Source: Roseovarius halotolerans (GTDB lineage: Bacteria; Pseudomonadota; Alphaproteobacteria; Rhodobacterales; Rhodobacteraceae). Taken from it: a stretch of 64,000 nucleotides of DNA. The translations under genes and the position numbers were made by a program. Location of the stretch: positions 434,001 to 498,000 of the forward strand of contig NZ_FWFU01000002.1 of the NCBI RefSeq assembly GCF_900172255.1. Direction: 5' to 3'. Under the pieces are notes generated by a model. That model was not told the origin of the DNA, did not search any database, and saw nothing but the letters and a program-made list of their open reading frames with translations. Position 1 is the stretch's first letter. Every line of letters starts with the position of its first letter. Below, piece by piece: positions 1 through 8,139 of this stretch.

Positions 1-1
1 G

Positions 2-328
2 CTGAACGAGGGGCCGGAACTGGCCGCGCTGTTCGCGCAGAACCGCAACATCCTTCGGTCTGACGAGAAGCTGCTCGCCCGCATCGCCGATGTGCTTCAA
101 CATGCCGACCTGCCCGAAGGCGAGGCCGATGTGCTGGGCGAAATGGTCTCGCTCGCCCCCCTGCGCCCGCGGCTGTTGCAACGCCTGATTTCCGCCGTCG
201 TCAGGATCCCGGACAGCGCCGACAAGGCCCGCGCCCTCCTGGCGCTTCACGCCGAACGTTTCCCGACCCGCACCGATTTTCGCGCCCGCGTCGAGAGATC
301 CCTCGACAGCCTCGAAAATCAGCCCTGA
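2..328 (+). CDS. C-terminal part of an unidentified protein (5' end outside window)
   Basis: The frame is open from the first bases of the window and ends with TGA at 326-328, so only the last 108 residues are present. They are rich in Leu, Ala and Arg with a helical look (for example LLQRLISAVVRI and ARALLALHAERF), like a helical-repeat or glycan-related protein, but no family motif is visible. Its last 10 bases overlap, tail to tail, the 3' end of the FkbM methyltransferase gene on the other strand. Upstream sequence would be needed to name it. Confidence 0.6.
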   Translation: MNEGPELAALFAQNRNILRSDEKLLARIADVLQHADLPEGEADVLGEMVSLAPLRPRLLQRLISAVVRIPDSADKARALLALHAERFPTRTDFRARVERSLDSLENQP

Positions 329-1020
329 GAGCTGTCGTCATCCTGATTGATGAAGACCGACCGGCGCACGAAAAGCGCATCGCCCCAGCCGAAACGCTTC
401 AATTCGCAAAAGCCCAGCTCGAACCCCAGCGCCTCGAGGAAGACCACGAAGCGCGACAGCGGCATATCACCATCATATATTCCGCCGATGCTGACCTCGA
501 CCCAGATGAAATCAATTGACTTCAAGCTGTTCAGCGCTCCGGCAATGACATGTTTTTCCGCGCCCTGCGTGTCGATAAACATCATGTCATAGCCATCGGA
601 CTCGATCTCGTGCTCCGGCAGCAGACTGTCCAGAGAGCGCAATGTCATCTCGCGCTTTTCCTCGAAATGAATATCGGGCTTGATCTCGGTATGGCCGCTG
701 GGTTCCAGGAAACTCGAGGATTCCCCGGTATTGCTGGACACGTTGAACGTGACCTGCTTGCCGTCCTCGTCGCCGATCAGCGCCTGGATCGCGACATAGC
801 CGTCCACTTCCGCAACCCGATCGCTCAGCGTGCCGAACGTCTCGTCCAGCGGGTCGATCAACACCGCCTTCTCTACACCCGAACGTGCCATTCTGGGGAC
901 TTCGCGGCCGTTATGGGCCCCGACCTGGATGACTCCGCGCGGAAGCCTCTTGAACCGCGACTTCACGATTTCCACTGCGCGCAGACCGTTCTTGACCTCG
1001 GCCAGACTGTTCTTGTTCAT
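319..1020 (-). CDS. FkbM family methyltransferase
   Basis: 233 residues. FkbM-family enzymes are SAM-dependent O-methyltransferases, often acting on sugars or polyketides. The SAM-binding glycine region is VIQVGAHNGREV (about residues 30-41), followed by the acidic VLIDPLDE and the conserved FMFIDTQGAEKHV-type segment (here MMFIDTQGAEKHVIAG), which is typical of FkbM proteins. It ends a leftward series of surface-carbohydrate genes that begins near 4340. The substrate is unknown; the neighbouring glycosyltransferase and sulfotransferase suggest methylation of a cell-surface glycan (inference). The 5' gap to the next gene (1021-1146) shows nothing recognisable. Confidence 0.85.
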   Translation of the reverse strand: MNKNSLAEVKNGLRAVEIVKSRFKRLPRGVIQVGAHNGREVPRMARSGVEKAVLIDPLDETFGTLSDRVAEVDGYVAIQALIGDEDGKQVTFNVSSNTGESSSFLEPSGHTEIKPDIHFEEKREMTLRSLDSLLPEHEIESDGYDMMFIDTQGAEKHVIAGALNSLKSIDFIWVEVSIGGIYDGDMPLSRFVVFLEALGFELGFCELKRFGWGDALFVRRSVFINQDDDSSQG

Positions 1021-1146
1021 GGGTAATCGTACATCCGCTCCTGGCCGCCGTCGGGTCGATGGCAGCTTGATTTACCAAACGTCCCTGAAAGCCTACCCCA
1101 TCCCCGCGGGCCTTCAAAGCCGTGATCGCGCGACGCGCTCAGTGGA

Positions 1147-2022
1147 TCACCCGGCGTCCTGCTCCGCTCCGGGTTGTCCGGGCACCTTCAGCTTGAAAAG
1201 GTGCGCGGTTTGCGCCGGGTCCACCCCGTGGCGCTTGCAAAGATCGTCAGCATAGGATCCTTCGGGCGGCAGCCCGCCGCTCTGTGCGAATATGTTGCGA
1301 AAGCGCCGGCCATAGAAATGCACCGACAGCGTCTCGTCGGTGATCGAATTCAGCACGCTCTGCTTCAGGTGACGGCGGTGAAACGCGCGTGTACCTGCAA
1401 AAGGCACCGGATACAGCACCGGCCCGTCGAACGCATGTTTCACCTCGCCCGTTTCATGCGCGAAGAAATGCAGCGCCTCGGGTCCGCAAACGCCCCATTG
1501 CATGAGCGACATATGCACGCCTTTTCCGGCCGCTTTCAGCGCGCGCAGCTCTGCCTGCCGCGCCTCCGGTAGCCAGGGGGGAATGGGATATTCGTCCTTC
1601 GTCAGGTCCAGCATCGCCCGCAGGGTCTCGGACCCGTCGGGCAGGCCCAGAACCCCGGAACAGATAATGCGCCGCTTGTCGGTGCCCCATCCGTAAAAGA
1701 ACCCGTGCGGCTGTTTCTCGAATGGCTTGAGGCAATAGGCATCGGTATCGATCCACAGGAAATCCGTCTGCGCCAGCATTCTGAGGCGAAACACGTCCGA
1801 ATGAAACGCGGGGCTGCCGGTGTTGACGTGATAGATGATCTGATCGGTCGGCATGACTTCGCGCGCATCGCGGATTTCGACGCCTTCGGGCACGGATTTC
1901 ACGTCGTCATAGACATAAAGCACAGTGCGATGCCCATGCTCCAGAAAGGACATCAGGCAGATCTGCTCCATCCAGCTCAGCTCGTCCCCGATCCAGAGGC
2001 TTGCGACATCGTAAAGCGCCAT
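1147..2022 (-). CDS. DXD-motif glycosyltransferase-like protein
   Basis: 291 residues from the chosen ATG at 2022. A longer frame starts with GTG at 2058, but the ATG has a good AGGAAG ribosome binding site 6 bases upstream and the protein then begins MALYDVASLWIG, so the shorter start is preferred. FLWIDTDAYCLKPF carries the DXD metal and nucleotide-sugar motif of Gly_transf_sug type enzymes, preceded by SDVFRLRML, the usual helix before DXD. It probably transfers a sugar onto a capsule or lipopolysaccharide component in the cytoplasm. It lies between two FkbM methyltransferase genes, 33 bases downstream of the first, so the three are probably cotranscribed. Confidence 0.8.
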   Translation of the reverse strand: MALYDVASLWIGDELSWMEQICLMSFLEHGHRTVLYVYDDVKSVPEGVEIRDAREVMPTDQIIYHVNTGSPAFHSDVFRLRMLAQTDFLWIDTDAYCLKPFEKQPHGFFYGWGTDKRRIICSGVLGLPDGSETLRAMLDLTKDEYPIPPWLPEARQAELRALKAAGKGVHMSLMQWGVCGPEALHFFAHETGEVKHAFDGPVLYPVPFAGTRAFHRRHLKQSVLNSITDETLSVHFYGRRFRNIFAQSGGLPPEGSYADDLCKRHGVDPAQTAHLFKLKVPGQPGAEQDAG

Positions 2023-2054
2023 CGTGGTCTTCCTTTTTTCGGGTGCCGCGCCGT

Positions 2055-2741
2055 TCACAGCTTGCGGAACAGGACGACACCGCCATGCGACACGCGCTGG
2101 TCGTAATAGAACCCATGTTCGGACAGGGCGTCAAAGCAGGCCTTGATCCCCTTGGGCCGGATATAGCGGGTGTGCAGCTCGACATAGATCTTGCGCACGC
2201 TGCCCAGATCGCCGCCCTTGAAAAGATCGCGTTCGCCGCCTTCGATATCCACGATCAGCGCCGTGGCGCCGGCATCCTTGATCAGGTCCGAAAGGTATTC
2301 CTGCGCGATGTTTTCCACGGCAATGGCATCCCGGCCCGGATCCAGAGAGGAGGACCAGAACGGCTCGCGGATATAGAAGGGCATCGTTTTATCGGGGTTC
2401 AGTTTCGCACCCCCCGGAAGGGCGACGCAATTGCGCACCTCGGTATTCTCGAGCCCCTGCATTTCATGAACGCCGCGGATATAGTCCGCCAGTTTCGGAT
2501 TCGCCTCGACGCAGGTCACATGCGACACGCCGATGACCTTGGCCGCATAGGACGAGATGTAACCAAGCCCCGCCCCAAGCTCCAGAACGCGATCCTCGGG
2601 TTCCAGGAATTTCGGCGTGGCCAGAACCTCGGCCCGCTCATAATTGCCGCGCTTCAGTGATGCCGCGACCTGCGGCGTGATGATCGCGTCGTCATGCGGC
2701 AGGCTCACGCCGTTCAATTCATAAATGACTGGCTTCGACAC
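2055..2741 (-). CDS. FkbM family methyltransferase
   Basis: 228 residues. The SAM-binding motif is DRVLELGAGLGYISSYAA (about residues 51-68), followed by VTCVEANPKL with the acidic residue that binds the SAM ribose. ALIVDIEGGERDLFKGG is the FkbM signature. Unlike the copy at 319-1020 it has an N-terminal stretch before the Rossmann fold, and the two are divergent paralogues rather than a recent duplication. It is the first gene of a three-gene leftward unit (methyltransferase, glycosyltransferase, methyltransferase), with a promoter-like pair about 150 bases upstream. Confidence 0.85.
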   Translation of the reverse strand: MSKPVIYELNGVSLPHDDAIITPQVAASLKRGNYERAEVLATPKFLEPEDRVLELGAGLGYISSYAAKVIGVSHVTCVEANPKLADYIRGVHEMQGLENTEVRNCVALPGGAKLNPDKTMPFYIREPFWSSSLDPGRDAIAVENIAQEYLSDLIKDAGATALIVDIEGGERDLFKGGDLGSVRKIYVELHTRYIRPKGIKACFDALSEHGFYYDQRVSHGGVVLFRKL

Positions 2742-2893
2742 CGGTTGCCCCTGCCTTGAATGCTACATTTACCCACGCCGCGTTCCACCCGGCAAAGAGA
2801 GGGCCGTGGCGCTTCATACTGATCCCTTGCACCCTCTGGTTTCCGGCGGCCTGCGCAAGAGGACAGCGGCGCGCGGGGCATTTTGTTGCGTCG

Positions 2894-2923
2894 GTATAGC
2901 CGATAGGCCACTACATCTGTCAA
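2894..2923 (-). promoter_or_regulatory. Candidate sigma70-type promoter for the FkbM/glycosyltransferase genes
   Basis: Reading leftward, TTGACA (2918-2923) is followed after 18 bases by CTATAC (2894-2899). The pair sits in the 228-base gap upstream of the gene starting at 2741 and leaves a leader of about 145 bases. The -35 is perfect; the -10 matches TATAAT only partly. The rest of the gap shows nothing else recognisable. Confidence 0.45.
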
Positions 2924-2969
2924 TCTGCCTGCAACCTTTTCGCCAGCGCGCGGCCCTTTCCCCGCGCGT

Positions 2970-3656
2970 TCAGGCCGGTTCGGGGGTGGTGTATCCGAAA
3001 TACGCGATCTCGCGCGCAAAGACCGCCTCCACCCGCTTGGCGGCGCCATTGTCCAGATCGGCACCATAGAAGCGCTGCAGCTTGCGCGATTCCCTGGGCC
3101 GGATATCGCCTTTGGCGCGGACGCTGCCGATGGAAATCTCGGGCAGGCCCAGTTTGTCCGTGACCTGCGAAAACTCCTCTGCCAGGTTCTCATAGCGCAG
3201 AACGCGGTCGACCTGGGGCTTGTCCTTTTTCATGTAGAGATCGTAGTCCGAGAAGAAACCCAGCCTTTCGCTCTCGGCGAAGGCCAGGAAGTTCTCCTCC
3301 TCGGTCTTGCTCGTGTCGTGGCCATGCCGCGAAATCCAGAAGAAGAAGGCCGAAATCGCCTTGTCCCACGGGTTGCGCTCCACGCAGAAGCGGAAATATC
3401 CCTTGGTCTCCTTTGCGAAATGATCCGCCACGACACTGTAGGGCAGATGCGGATTTCGCGCCCTCAATGTGGCGTCCTTTTCGCGCAGGATACGGACGAA
3501 TTCCTTTGAATATCTCCGTATGCCGGGCTCGTGTTCCACCAGCGGCGAGGTCAGGTCGCCCGGTTCGAGAAACGGCGCCAGCGCACATTCGATCGAGGTA
3601 CCCGCGGTCTTCTTCGTCTTGACGAAAACAAACTTGCGGCTGTGCGAAATCATCAT
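2970..3656 (-). CDS. Sulfotransferase family protein
   Basis: 228 residues. The N-terminal KFVFVKTKKTAGTSIE (about residues 8-23) is the 5'-phosphosulfate-binding loop of PAPS-dependent sulfotransferases, and CVERNPWDKAISAFFFW (about 110-126) is the 3'-phosphate-binding segment with the conserved Arg-Asn-Pro. It therefore probably moves sulfate from PAPS to a carbohydrate hydroxyl. The ATG at 3656 has AGGTGG 6 bases upstream. The gene belongs to the leftward glycan cluster but is separated by 228 bases and a promoter-like site from the next gene, so it may be its own unit. Marine roseobacters often carry such genes beside FkbM and glycosyltransferase genes. Confidence 0.85.
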   Translation of the reverse strand: MMISHSRKFVFVKTKKTAGTSIECALAPFLEPGDLTSPLVEHEPGIRRYSKEFVRILREKDATLRARNPHLPYSVVADHFAKETKGYFRFCVERNPWDKAISAFFFWISRHGHDTSKTEEENFLAFAESERLGFFSDYDLYMKKDKPQVDRVLRYENLAEEFSQVTDKLGLPEISIGSVRAKGDIRPRESRKLQRFYGADLDNGAAKRVEAVFAREIAYFGYTTPEPA

Positions 3657-3743
3657 TCCGGGCCACCTCTCCTCGCTACCCTACCTTGCGGCGCCGTTGC
3701 CATTAGCACAGTTTGGCGCATCCTATCCAGCCGCCGCGCACCC

Positions 3744-4340
3744 TCAGAACGCATTCGAAAACGCCCCGACGATCTGCGTCAGCCCCTCGCGCGGCAACGC
3801 CTTCTTGCGCAGCTCGAACTTCGCCATGCGCCCGCGCGTCTCGACCGGCTCGATGAACGTCTCGACGCGGTGGTATTTCGGCCGGTTCACATAGTCGTCG
3901 AACAGCACGACCGTATTCTTGGTGCAGCGCAGCATGGCGGCATAGAAACACGCCTCGCGAAACCGCCCGTCGATGAGCACAAGGTCGGGATGGACGAAAT
4001 CGGGATGATCCCAGATCTCGAGCGGATAGAGATGATAGCGCCGGAAACGCGAATTATCGACGGGATGACCCCATTTGCGGGTCTTGCCGACCCCCGCTAG
4101 GTGCAGATGCACCGGCGACTGCGTTCCCGCCTGATCAAGATAGGCCTGCATCGCGCGCAGCCAGCGCCGGTCGTTCTCGACCGAAAAGATCGTCTTGCCC
4201 GGCATTTCCGAGGCCAGCACCGTCGACCCGCCGCTGCCATATTCCAGAATGACCCGCGCCGCCGCGTAATGCTCGCGCACCCAGTCGGCCACCTCGGGCG
4301 AGAAGGTCAGCTCGGGACGCTCCAGGTTCTGTTCACTCAT
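3744..4340 (-). CDS. Rossmann-fold protein, probable SAM-dependent methyltransferase
   Basis: 198 residues. ILEYGSGGSTVLAS (about residues 31-44) is a class I SAM-binding loop, followed by the acidic IFSVENDRRWL and by PDLVLIDGRFREACF, a motif-IV-like strand. VLFDDYVNRPKYHRVE near residues 145-160 is typical of a family of about 200 residues found beside polysaccharide genes in Rhodobacteraceae; I do not know a proven substrate. It is the most upstream gene of the leftward glycan cluster, 87 bases from the sulfotransferase gene. Catalytic activity is inferred from the fold only. Confidence 0.65.
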   Translation of the reverse strand: MSEQNLERPELTFSPEVADWVREHYAAARVILEYGSGGSTVLASEMPGKTIFSVENDRRWLRAMQAYLDQAGTQSPVHLHLAGVGKTRKWGHPVDNSRFRRYHLYPLEIWDHPDFVHPDLVLIDGRFREACFYAAMLRCTKNTVVLFDDYVNRPKYHRVETFIEPVETRGRMAKFELRKKALPREGLTQIVGAFSNAF

Positions 4341-4420
4341 ACCACCCTCTCGATCACTGCCCGACCATTGGACATTCTTGCGTCATTGGTCAAGAAAGCA
4401 ACCAGATTGCCCGTCCTCAG

Positions 4421-4455
4421 GAAACAATACGGCCCCCGGATCGCTCCGGGGGCCG
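4421..4455 (-). terminator. Rho-independent terminator after clpB
   Basis: Read leftward, a perfect 10-bp GC stem (arms 4446-4455 and 4430-4439) with a 6-base loop is followed by TATTGTTTCC. It lies 25 bases beyond the clpB stop codon, in the 139-base gap between clpB and the methyltransferase-like gene. Confidence 0.75.
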
Positions 4456-4479
4456 CTATGCCCGTGCAGGGCGTCGCGA

Positions 4480-7101
4480 TCAGTGAACGACCGCATCCTC
4501 GGGCGGCTGGCGGTCGGAACTGCCAAGCCGCTGCCCGATGATCAGGCCATCGGCGCCGGCACTGACCGGCACCGTCTCGCCGTCCTTGATCTCGCCGGCC
4601 AAAAGCGCCTCGGCCAGCGGGTCCTGCAACGCCTTCTGGATCACCCGCTTGAGCGGGCGCGCGCCATAGACCGGGTCATAACCCTGATCGGCCAGCCATT
4701 TATGCGCCGCCTCGTCCAGCTCCAGCGAGATCTTGCGCCCGGCCAGCCGCTTGAGCAACCGGCGCATCTGGATATCCACGATGCCGTCCATCTGGTCGCG
4801 CGTCAGCCTGTCGAAGATCACGATCTCGTCGAGACGGTTCAGGAACTCGGGCCGGAAATGCGCACGCACCGCGTCCATCACGTCGCGCTTGGCATCGGCG
4901 GCATCCGCGCCCTCGGGCATCTGGCTCAATGCCTGGCTGCCGAGGTTCGACGTCAGGATGATCAGCGTCTGCTTGAAATCCACGGTGCGGCCCTGACCAT
5001 CGGTCAGCACACCGTCGTCAAGCACCTGCAACAGCACGTTGAACACCTCGGGATGCGCCTTTTCGACCTCATCGAACAGCACCACCTGATACGGGCGCCG
5101 GCGCACAGCCTCGGTCAGCACGCCGCCTTCGTCATAGCCCACGTAACCCGGAGGCGCGCCGATCAGGCGGGCGACCGAATGCTTCTCCATGAACTCCGAC
5201 ATGTCGATGCGCACCATCGCGCTGTCATCGTCGAACAGGAACTCGGCAACAGCCTTGGTCAGCTCGGTCTTGCCGACGCCCGTCGGCCCGAGGAACAGGA
5301 ACGACCCCAGCGGGCGGTTCTCGTCGTTCAGGCCGGCACGCGCGCGGCGCACGGCATTGGCCACGGCCTTGACGGCCTGATCCTGACCGATCACGCGGGC
5401 ATGCAGGTTGTCTTCCATCGACAACAGCTTCTCGCGCTCGCCTTCCAGCATCTTGGCCGTGGGAATCCCGGTCCAGCGCTCGACCACCTGTGCGATCTGC
5501 TCGGGGCGCACCGCTTCTTCGACCATCACGCCGCTTTCGTCCTCGGCCTTCTCGGCCTCGGACAGCTGCTTTTCAAGCTGCGGAATGACACCGTAGGAAA
5601 GCTCGCCCGCGCGAGTCAGGTTGCCTTCGCGCTTGGCATGGTCCAGCTCGATGCGGGCGCGGTCCAGCTGCTCCTTGAGATCGCGCGCGCTGGCCAGCTT
5701 GTCACGCTCGGCCTGCCATTGCGCGGTCATCTCGGCGGATTTCTCCTGCAAATCGGCCAGCTCTTTTTCCAGCTTCTCCAGGCGATCCTTGCTGGCGCTG
5801 TCATCTTCCTTGCGCAGCGCCTCGGCCTCGATCTGCTTTTGCAGGATGTCACGATCCAGCGCGTCCAGCTCCTCGGGCTTGGAATCCACTTCCATGCGCA
5901 GGCGGCTCGCGGCCTCGTCCATCAGGTCGATCGCCTTGTCGGGCAGGAACCGGTCGGTGATATAGCGGTTGGACAGCGTCGCCGCCGCCACCAGCGCCGA
6001 GTCCGAGATCCGCACACCGTGGTGCAGCTCGTATTTTTCCTTGATGCCCCGCAGGATCGAGATCGTGTCGTCGACCGTGGGTTCGGAAATCACCAGCGGC
6101 TGGAAACGGCGCGCCAGCGCGGCGTCCTTTTCCACATGCTTGCGGTATTCATCCAGCGTGGTCGCCCCGATGCAGTGCAATTCACCGCGCGCCAGCGCGG
6201 GCTTGATCAGGTTCGCGGCATCCATCGCGCCATCGGCCTTGCCCGCGCCCACCAGCGTGTGCATCTCGTCGATGAACAGGATGATTTCACCGGCGGCCGA
6301 TGTCACCTCGTTCAGAACCGCCTTCAGGCGTTCCTCGAACTCGCCCCGGTATTTCGCACCGGCAATCAGCGCGCCCATGTCCAGCGCCAGCAGGCGCTTG
6401 TTCTGAAGGCTCTCGGGTACGTCGCCATTGACGATACGCAGGGCCAGACCCTCGGCGATGGCGGTCTTGCCGACGCCGGGTTCGCCGATCAGCACCGGGT
6501 TGTTCTTGGTCCGGCGGCTCAACACCTGCATGGCGCGGCGGATTTCGTCGTCGCGCCCGATGATCGGGTCGATCTTGCCCTCTTCGGCGGCCTTGGTCAG
6601 GTCATGGGCGTATTTCTCCAGCGCCTCATAGGTGTCCTCGGCGCTGGCGCTGTCGGCGGTGCGACCCTTGCGCAGGTCGTTGATCGCCTCGTTCAGCTTC
6701 TGCGCGGTGATCTTGCCCTGCTCCAGCGCGTCCTTGGCGGGCGACTTGACGATCGCCAGCGCGGTCAGCATCCGCTCGACAGGCACGAAACTGTCACCCG
6801 CCTTCTGGGCCAGCTTCTCGGCCTCGGCCAGAACCTTGCCGGTCTGCTGGTCCATATAGGTCTGCCCGGCATCGCCGCTCACCTGCGGGATCTTTCCCAG
6901 CGCCAGGTCAAGCGCCTGCACGACACGCGCGGGTTCGCCCCCGGCGCGCTTGATGAGGTTGCTTGCCAGCCCCTCGCTGTCGTCCATCAATGCCTTGAGA
7001 ATATGTTCGGGCGCCAGTTTCTGGTGGCTCTCCCGCATCGCGATCGTCTGCGCGGCCTGGATGAATCCGCGCGACCGCTCCGTGAACTTGTTCAAGTCCA
7101 T
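4480..7101 (-). CDS. clpB: ATP-dependent disaggregase ClpB
   Basis: 873 residues, full length for ClpB. With DnaK it threads proteins out of aggregates after heat or oxidative stress. Domains in order: Clp N-terminal repeats (about 1-145), AAA+ 1 with Walker A GEPGVGKT at 206-213 and [13 protein letters not shown], a long coiled-coil middle domain (about 400-530), AAA+ 2 with GPTGVGKT near 605 and [12 protein letters not shown], and a ClpB D2-small domain. It lacks a ClpP-binding tripeptide, as expected. The start is ATG at 7101 ([13 protein letters not shown]) with AAGGAGA upstream; a longer in-frame start at 7143 would add residues foreign to the family. A sigma32-like promoter lies about 80 bases upstream. 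Confidence 0.97.
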   Translation of the reverse strand: MDLNKFTERSRGFIQAAQTIAMRESHQKLAPEHILKALMDDSEGLASNLIKRAGGEPARVVQALDLALGKIPQVSGDAGQTYMDQQTGKVLAEAEKLAQKAGDSFVPVERMLTALAIVKSPAKDALEQGKITAQKLNEAINDLRKGRTADSASAEDTYEALEKYAHDLTKAAEEGKIDPIIGRDDEIRRAMQVLSRRTKNNPVLIGEPGVGKTAIAEGLALRIVNGDVPESLQNKRLLALDMGALIAGAKYRGEFEERLKAVLNEVTSAAGEIILFIDEMHTLVGAGKADGAMDAANLIKPALARGELHCIGATTLDEYRKHVEKDAALARRFQPLVISEPTVDDTISILRGIKEKYELHHGVRISDSALVAAATLSNRYITDRFLPDKAIDLMDEAASRLRMEVDSKPEELDALDRDILQKQIEAEALRKEDDSASKDRLEKLEKELADLQEKSAEMTAQWQAERDKLASARDLKEQLDRARIELDHAKREGNLTRAGELSYGVIPQLEKQLSEAEKAEDESGVMVEEAVRPEQIAQVVERWTGIPTAKMLEGEREKLLSMEDNLHARVIGQDQAVKAVANAVRRARAGLNDENRPLGSFLFLGPTGVGKTELTKAVAEFLFDDDSAMVRIDMSEFMEKHSVARLIGAPPGYVGYDEGGVLTEAVRRRPYQVVLFDEVEKAHPEVFNVLLQVLDDGVLTDGQGRTVDFKQTLIILTSNLGSQALSQMPEGADAADAKRDVMDAVRAHFRPEFLNRLDEIVIFDRLTRDQMDGIVDIQMRRLLKRLAGRKISLELDEAAHKWLADQGYDPVYGARPLKRVIQKALQDPLAEALLAGEIKDGETVPVSAGADGLIIGQRLGSSDRQPPEDAVVH

Positions 7102-7183
7102 GGTCTGTCTCCTTTTTTCACAAGCGTTACCCCGGTTGCGCACCCTCTTGCAGGCATACGGCTGTCGGGAACCTCGCTAATCG

Positions 7184-7212
7184 AAATGGGTAACGCGCGC
7201 GCGATCTTCAAG
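7184..7212 (-). promoter_or_regulatory. Candidate RpoH (sigma32) heat-shock promoter of clpB
   Basis: Read leftward, CTTGAAG (7206-7212) is followed by CCCATTT (7184-7190), leaving 16 bases between CTTGAA and CCCATT. This fits the sigma32 pattern known for proteobacterial heat-shock genes. It leaves a leader of roughly 75 bases before the clpB ATG and sits in the 210-base gap between clpB and divergent pyrF. No promoter for pyrF is equally clear. Confidence 0.55.
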
Positions 7213-7311
7213 TGCTTTGCGCCAAAACCTCCGCCGGACTTGACGACAGCACAAAGCGCCGCGACAAGGGCGCTATCCACGCCCATGACCCAACAACCAG
7301 AGGCCCGCACC

Positions 7312-8004
7312 ATGTCCGATGACCGCCTGATTGTCGCCCTCGATGTTCCCGACGCGCTTCAGGCGCTCAAGCTCAGCGAGATGCTGGGGCAGGACGTGTC
7401 CTTCTACAAGATCGGCCTCGGGATGCTGACCGGTGGCGGTCTGGGACTGGCCAATGAGCTCAAGCAGGAACATGGCAAGCGCATCTTTTTGGACATGAAG
7501 CTCTTTGATATCGGCGCGACAGTGGAAAAGGCGGTGCGCGGGCTGGCGCAGTTCGATCTCGATTTCCTGACCGTGCATGGCGACCCGCATGTCGTGCGCG
7601 CCGCGCGAGAGGGCGCGTCGGGCAGCAACATGAAGATTCTGGCAGTGACGATCCTCACATCGCTCGACCGCGACGATCTCGATGCCGGCCTGATGCGTCC
7701 GGGCCTCGTCCCCGACCTTGTCGCCGAACGCGCCGCGCGCGCTTTCGAGGCCGGGGCCGATGGTGTCATCGCCTCGCCGCAAGAGGCCGCCATGATCCGC
7801 GCCCTGCCCGAATCGGAGAGCCGCCTGATCGTGACGCCGGGCGTGCGCCCCGCCGGGTCCGACCTCGGCGACCAGAAACGCGTGGCGACCCCGGCGCAGG
7901 CAATCGCGGATGGCGCCGATCACATCGTCGTCGGACGTCCGATCTGGGCCGACCCCGACCCCGCCCGCGCCGCCCGCGCGATCCTTGACGAACTGCCCGG
8001 CTGA
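7312..8004 (+). CDS. pyrF: Orotidine 5'-phosphate decarboxylase
   Basis: 230 residues, usual length. It decarboxylates OMP to UMP, the last step of de novo pyrimidine synthesis. The signature FLDMKLFDIGATV holds the catalytic Asp61, Lys63 and Asp66 (Lys-Asp charge network); VTPGVRP and HIVVGRPIW form the phosphate-binding loops near the C terminus. The start chosen is the ATG at 7312 (MSDDRLIVALDVPD) with AGAGG 9 bases upstream. An in-frame ATG at 7285 would add nine residues and has a poorer binding site. The gene is monocistronic and divergent from clpB. The open frame continues far upstream only because it runs antisense to clpB. Confidence 0.95.
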   Translation: MSDDRLIVALDVPDALQALKLSEMLGQDVSFYKIGLGMLTGGGLGLANELKQEHGKRIFLDMKLFDIGATVEKAVRGLAQFDLDFLTVHGDPHVVRAAREGASGSNMKILAVTILTSLDRDDLDAGLMRPGLVPDLVAERAARAFEAGADGVIASPQEAAMIRALPESESRLIVTPGVRPAGSDLGDQKRVATPAQAIADGADHIVVGRPIWADPDPARAARAILDELPG

Positions 8005-8016
8005 ACCCGCTCGCAT

Positions 8017-8038
8017 GAGTATTTGAGGCAAGATGAAG
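8017..8038 (+). repeat. Dispersed repeat 2, short copy (core GAGTATTTGAGGCAAG)
   Basis: A 22-base unit just after pyrF that recurs at 38269-38319 (opposite strand) and 63433-63496. The shared core is GAGTATTTGAGGCAAG followed by ATGAAG. The other copies carry a G/C-rich hairpin on the left side, which is missing here. Confidence 0.6.
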
Positions 8039-8054
8039 CGGGCAGGAAGGGTAT

Positions 8055-8124
8055 CTGTACCAAACTCTTTCCGGCGCGCCCGAATTGCGTACAATAGCGG
8101 CGTACAAAACGTCCGTTTCGTACA
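8055..8124 (-). repeat. Dispersed GTAC palindromic element, copy A
   Basis: Seventy bases, inverted relative to the other two copies. Read leftward it starts with a palindrome of arms GTACGAAACG and CGTTTTGTAC around two bases (8102-8123), then 13 bases ending in GTAC, then 28 bases, then GTACAG. Exactly the same spacing is found at 15462-15531 and 52780-52849. The palindrome ends 16 bases before the dinB start codon, so in this copy it could also affect dinB expression (inference). Confidence 0.8.
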
Positions 8125-8139
8125 GATCCAGAGGCCCGG

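Noticed and set aside
4378-7311. Very long open frame on the plus strand running into pyrF
   Set aside because: It is antisense to clpB for its whole length; GC-rich third positions keep the opposite frame open. It has no family features until pyrF begins at 7312.
7981-8139. LexA operator before dinB
   Set aside because: No GTTC-N7-GTTC or close variant was found by eye; the palindrome there belongs to the dispersed GTAC element.
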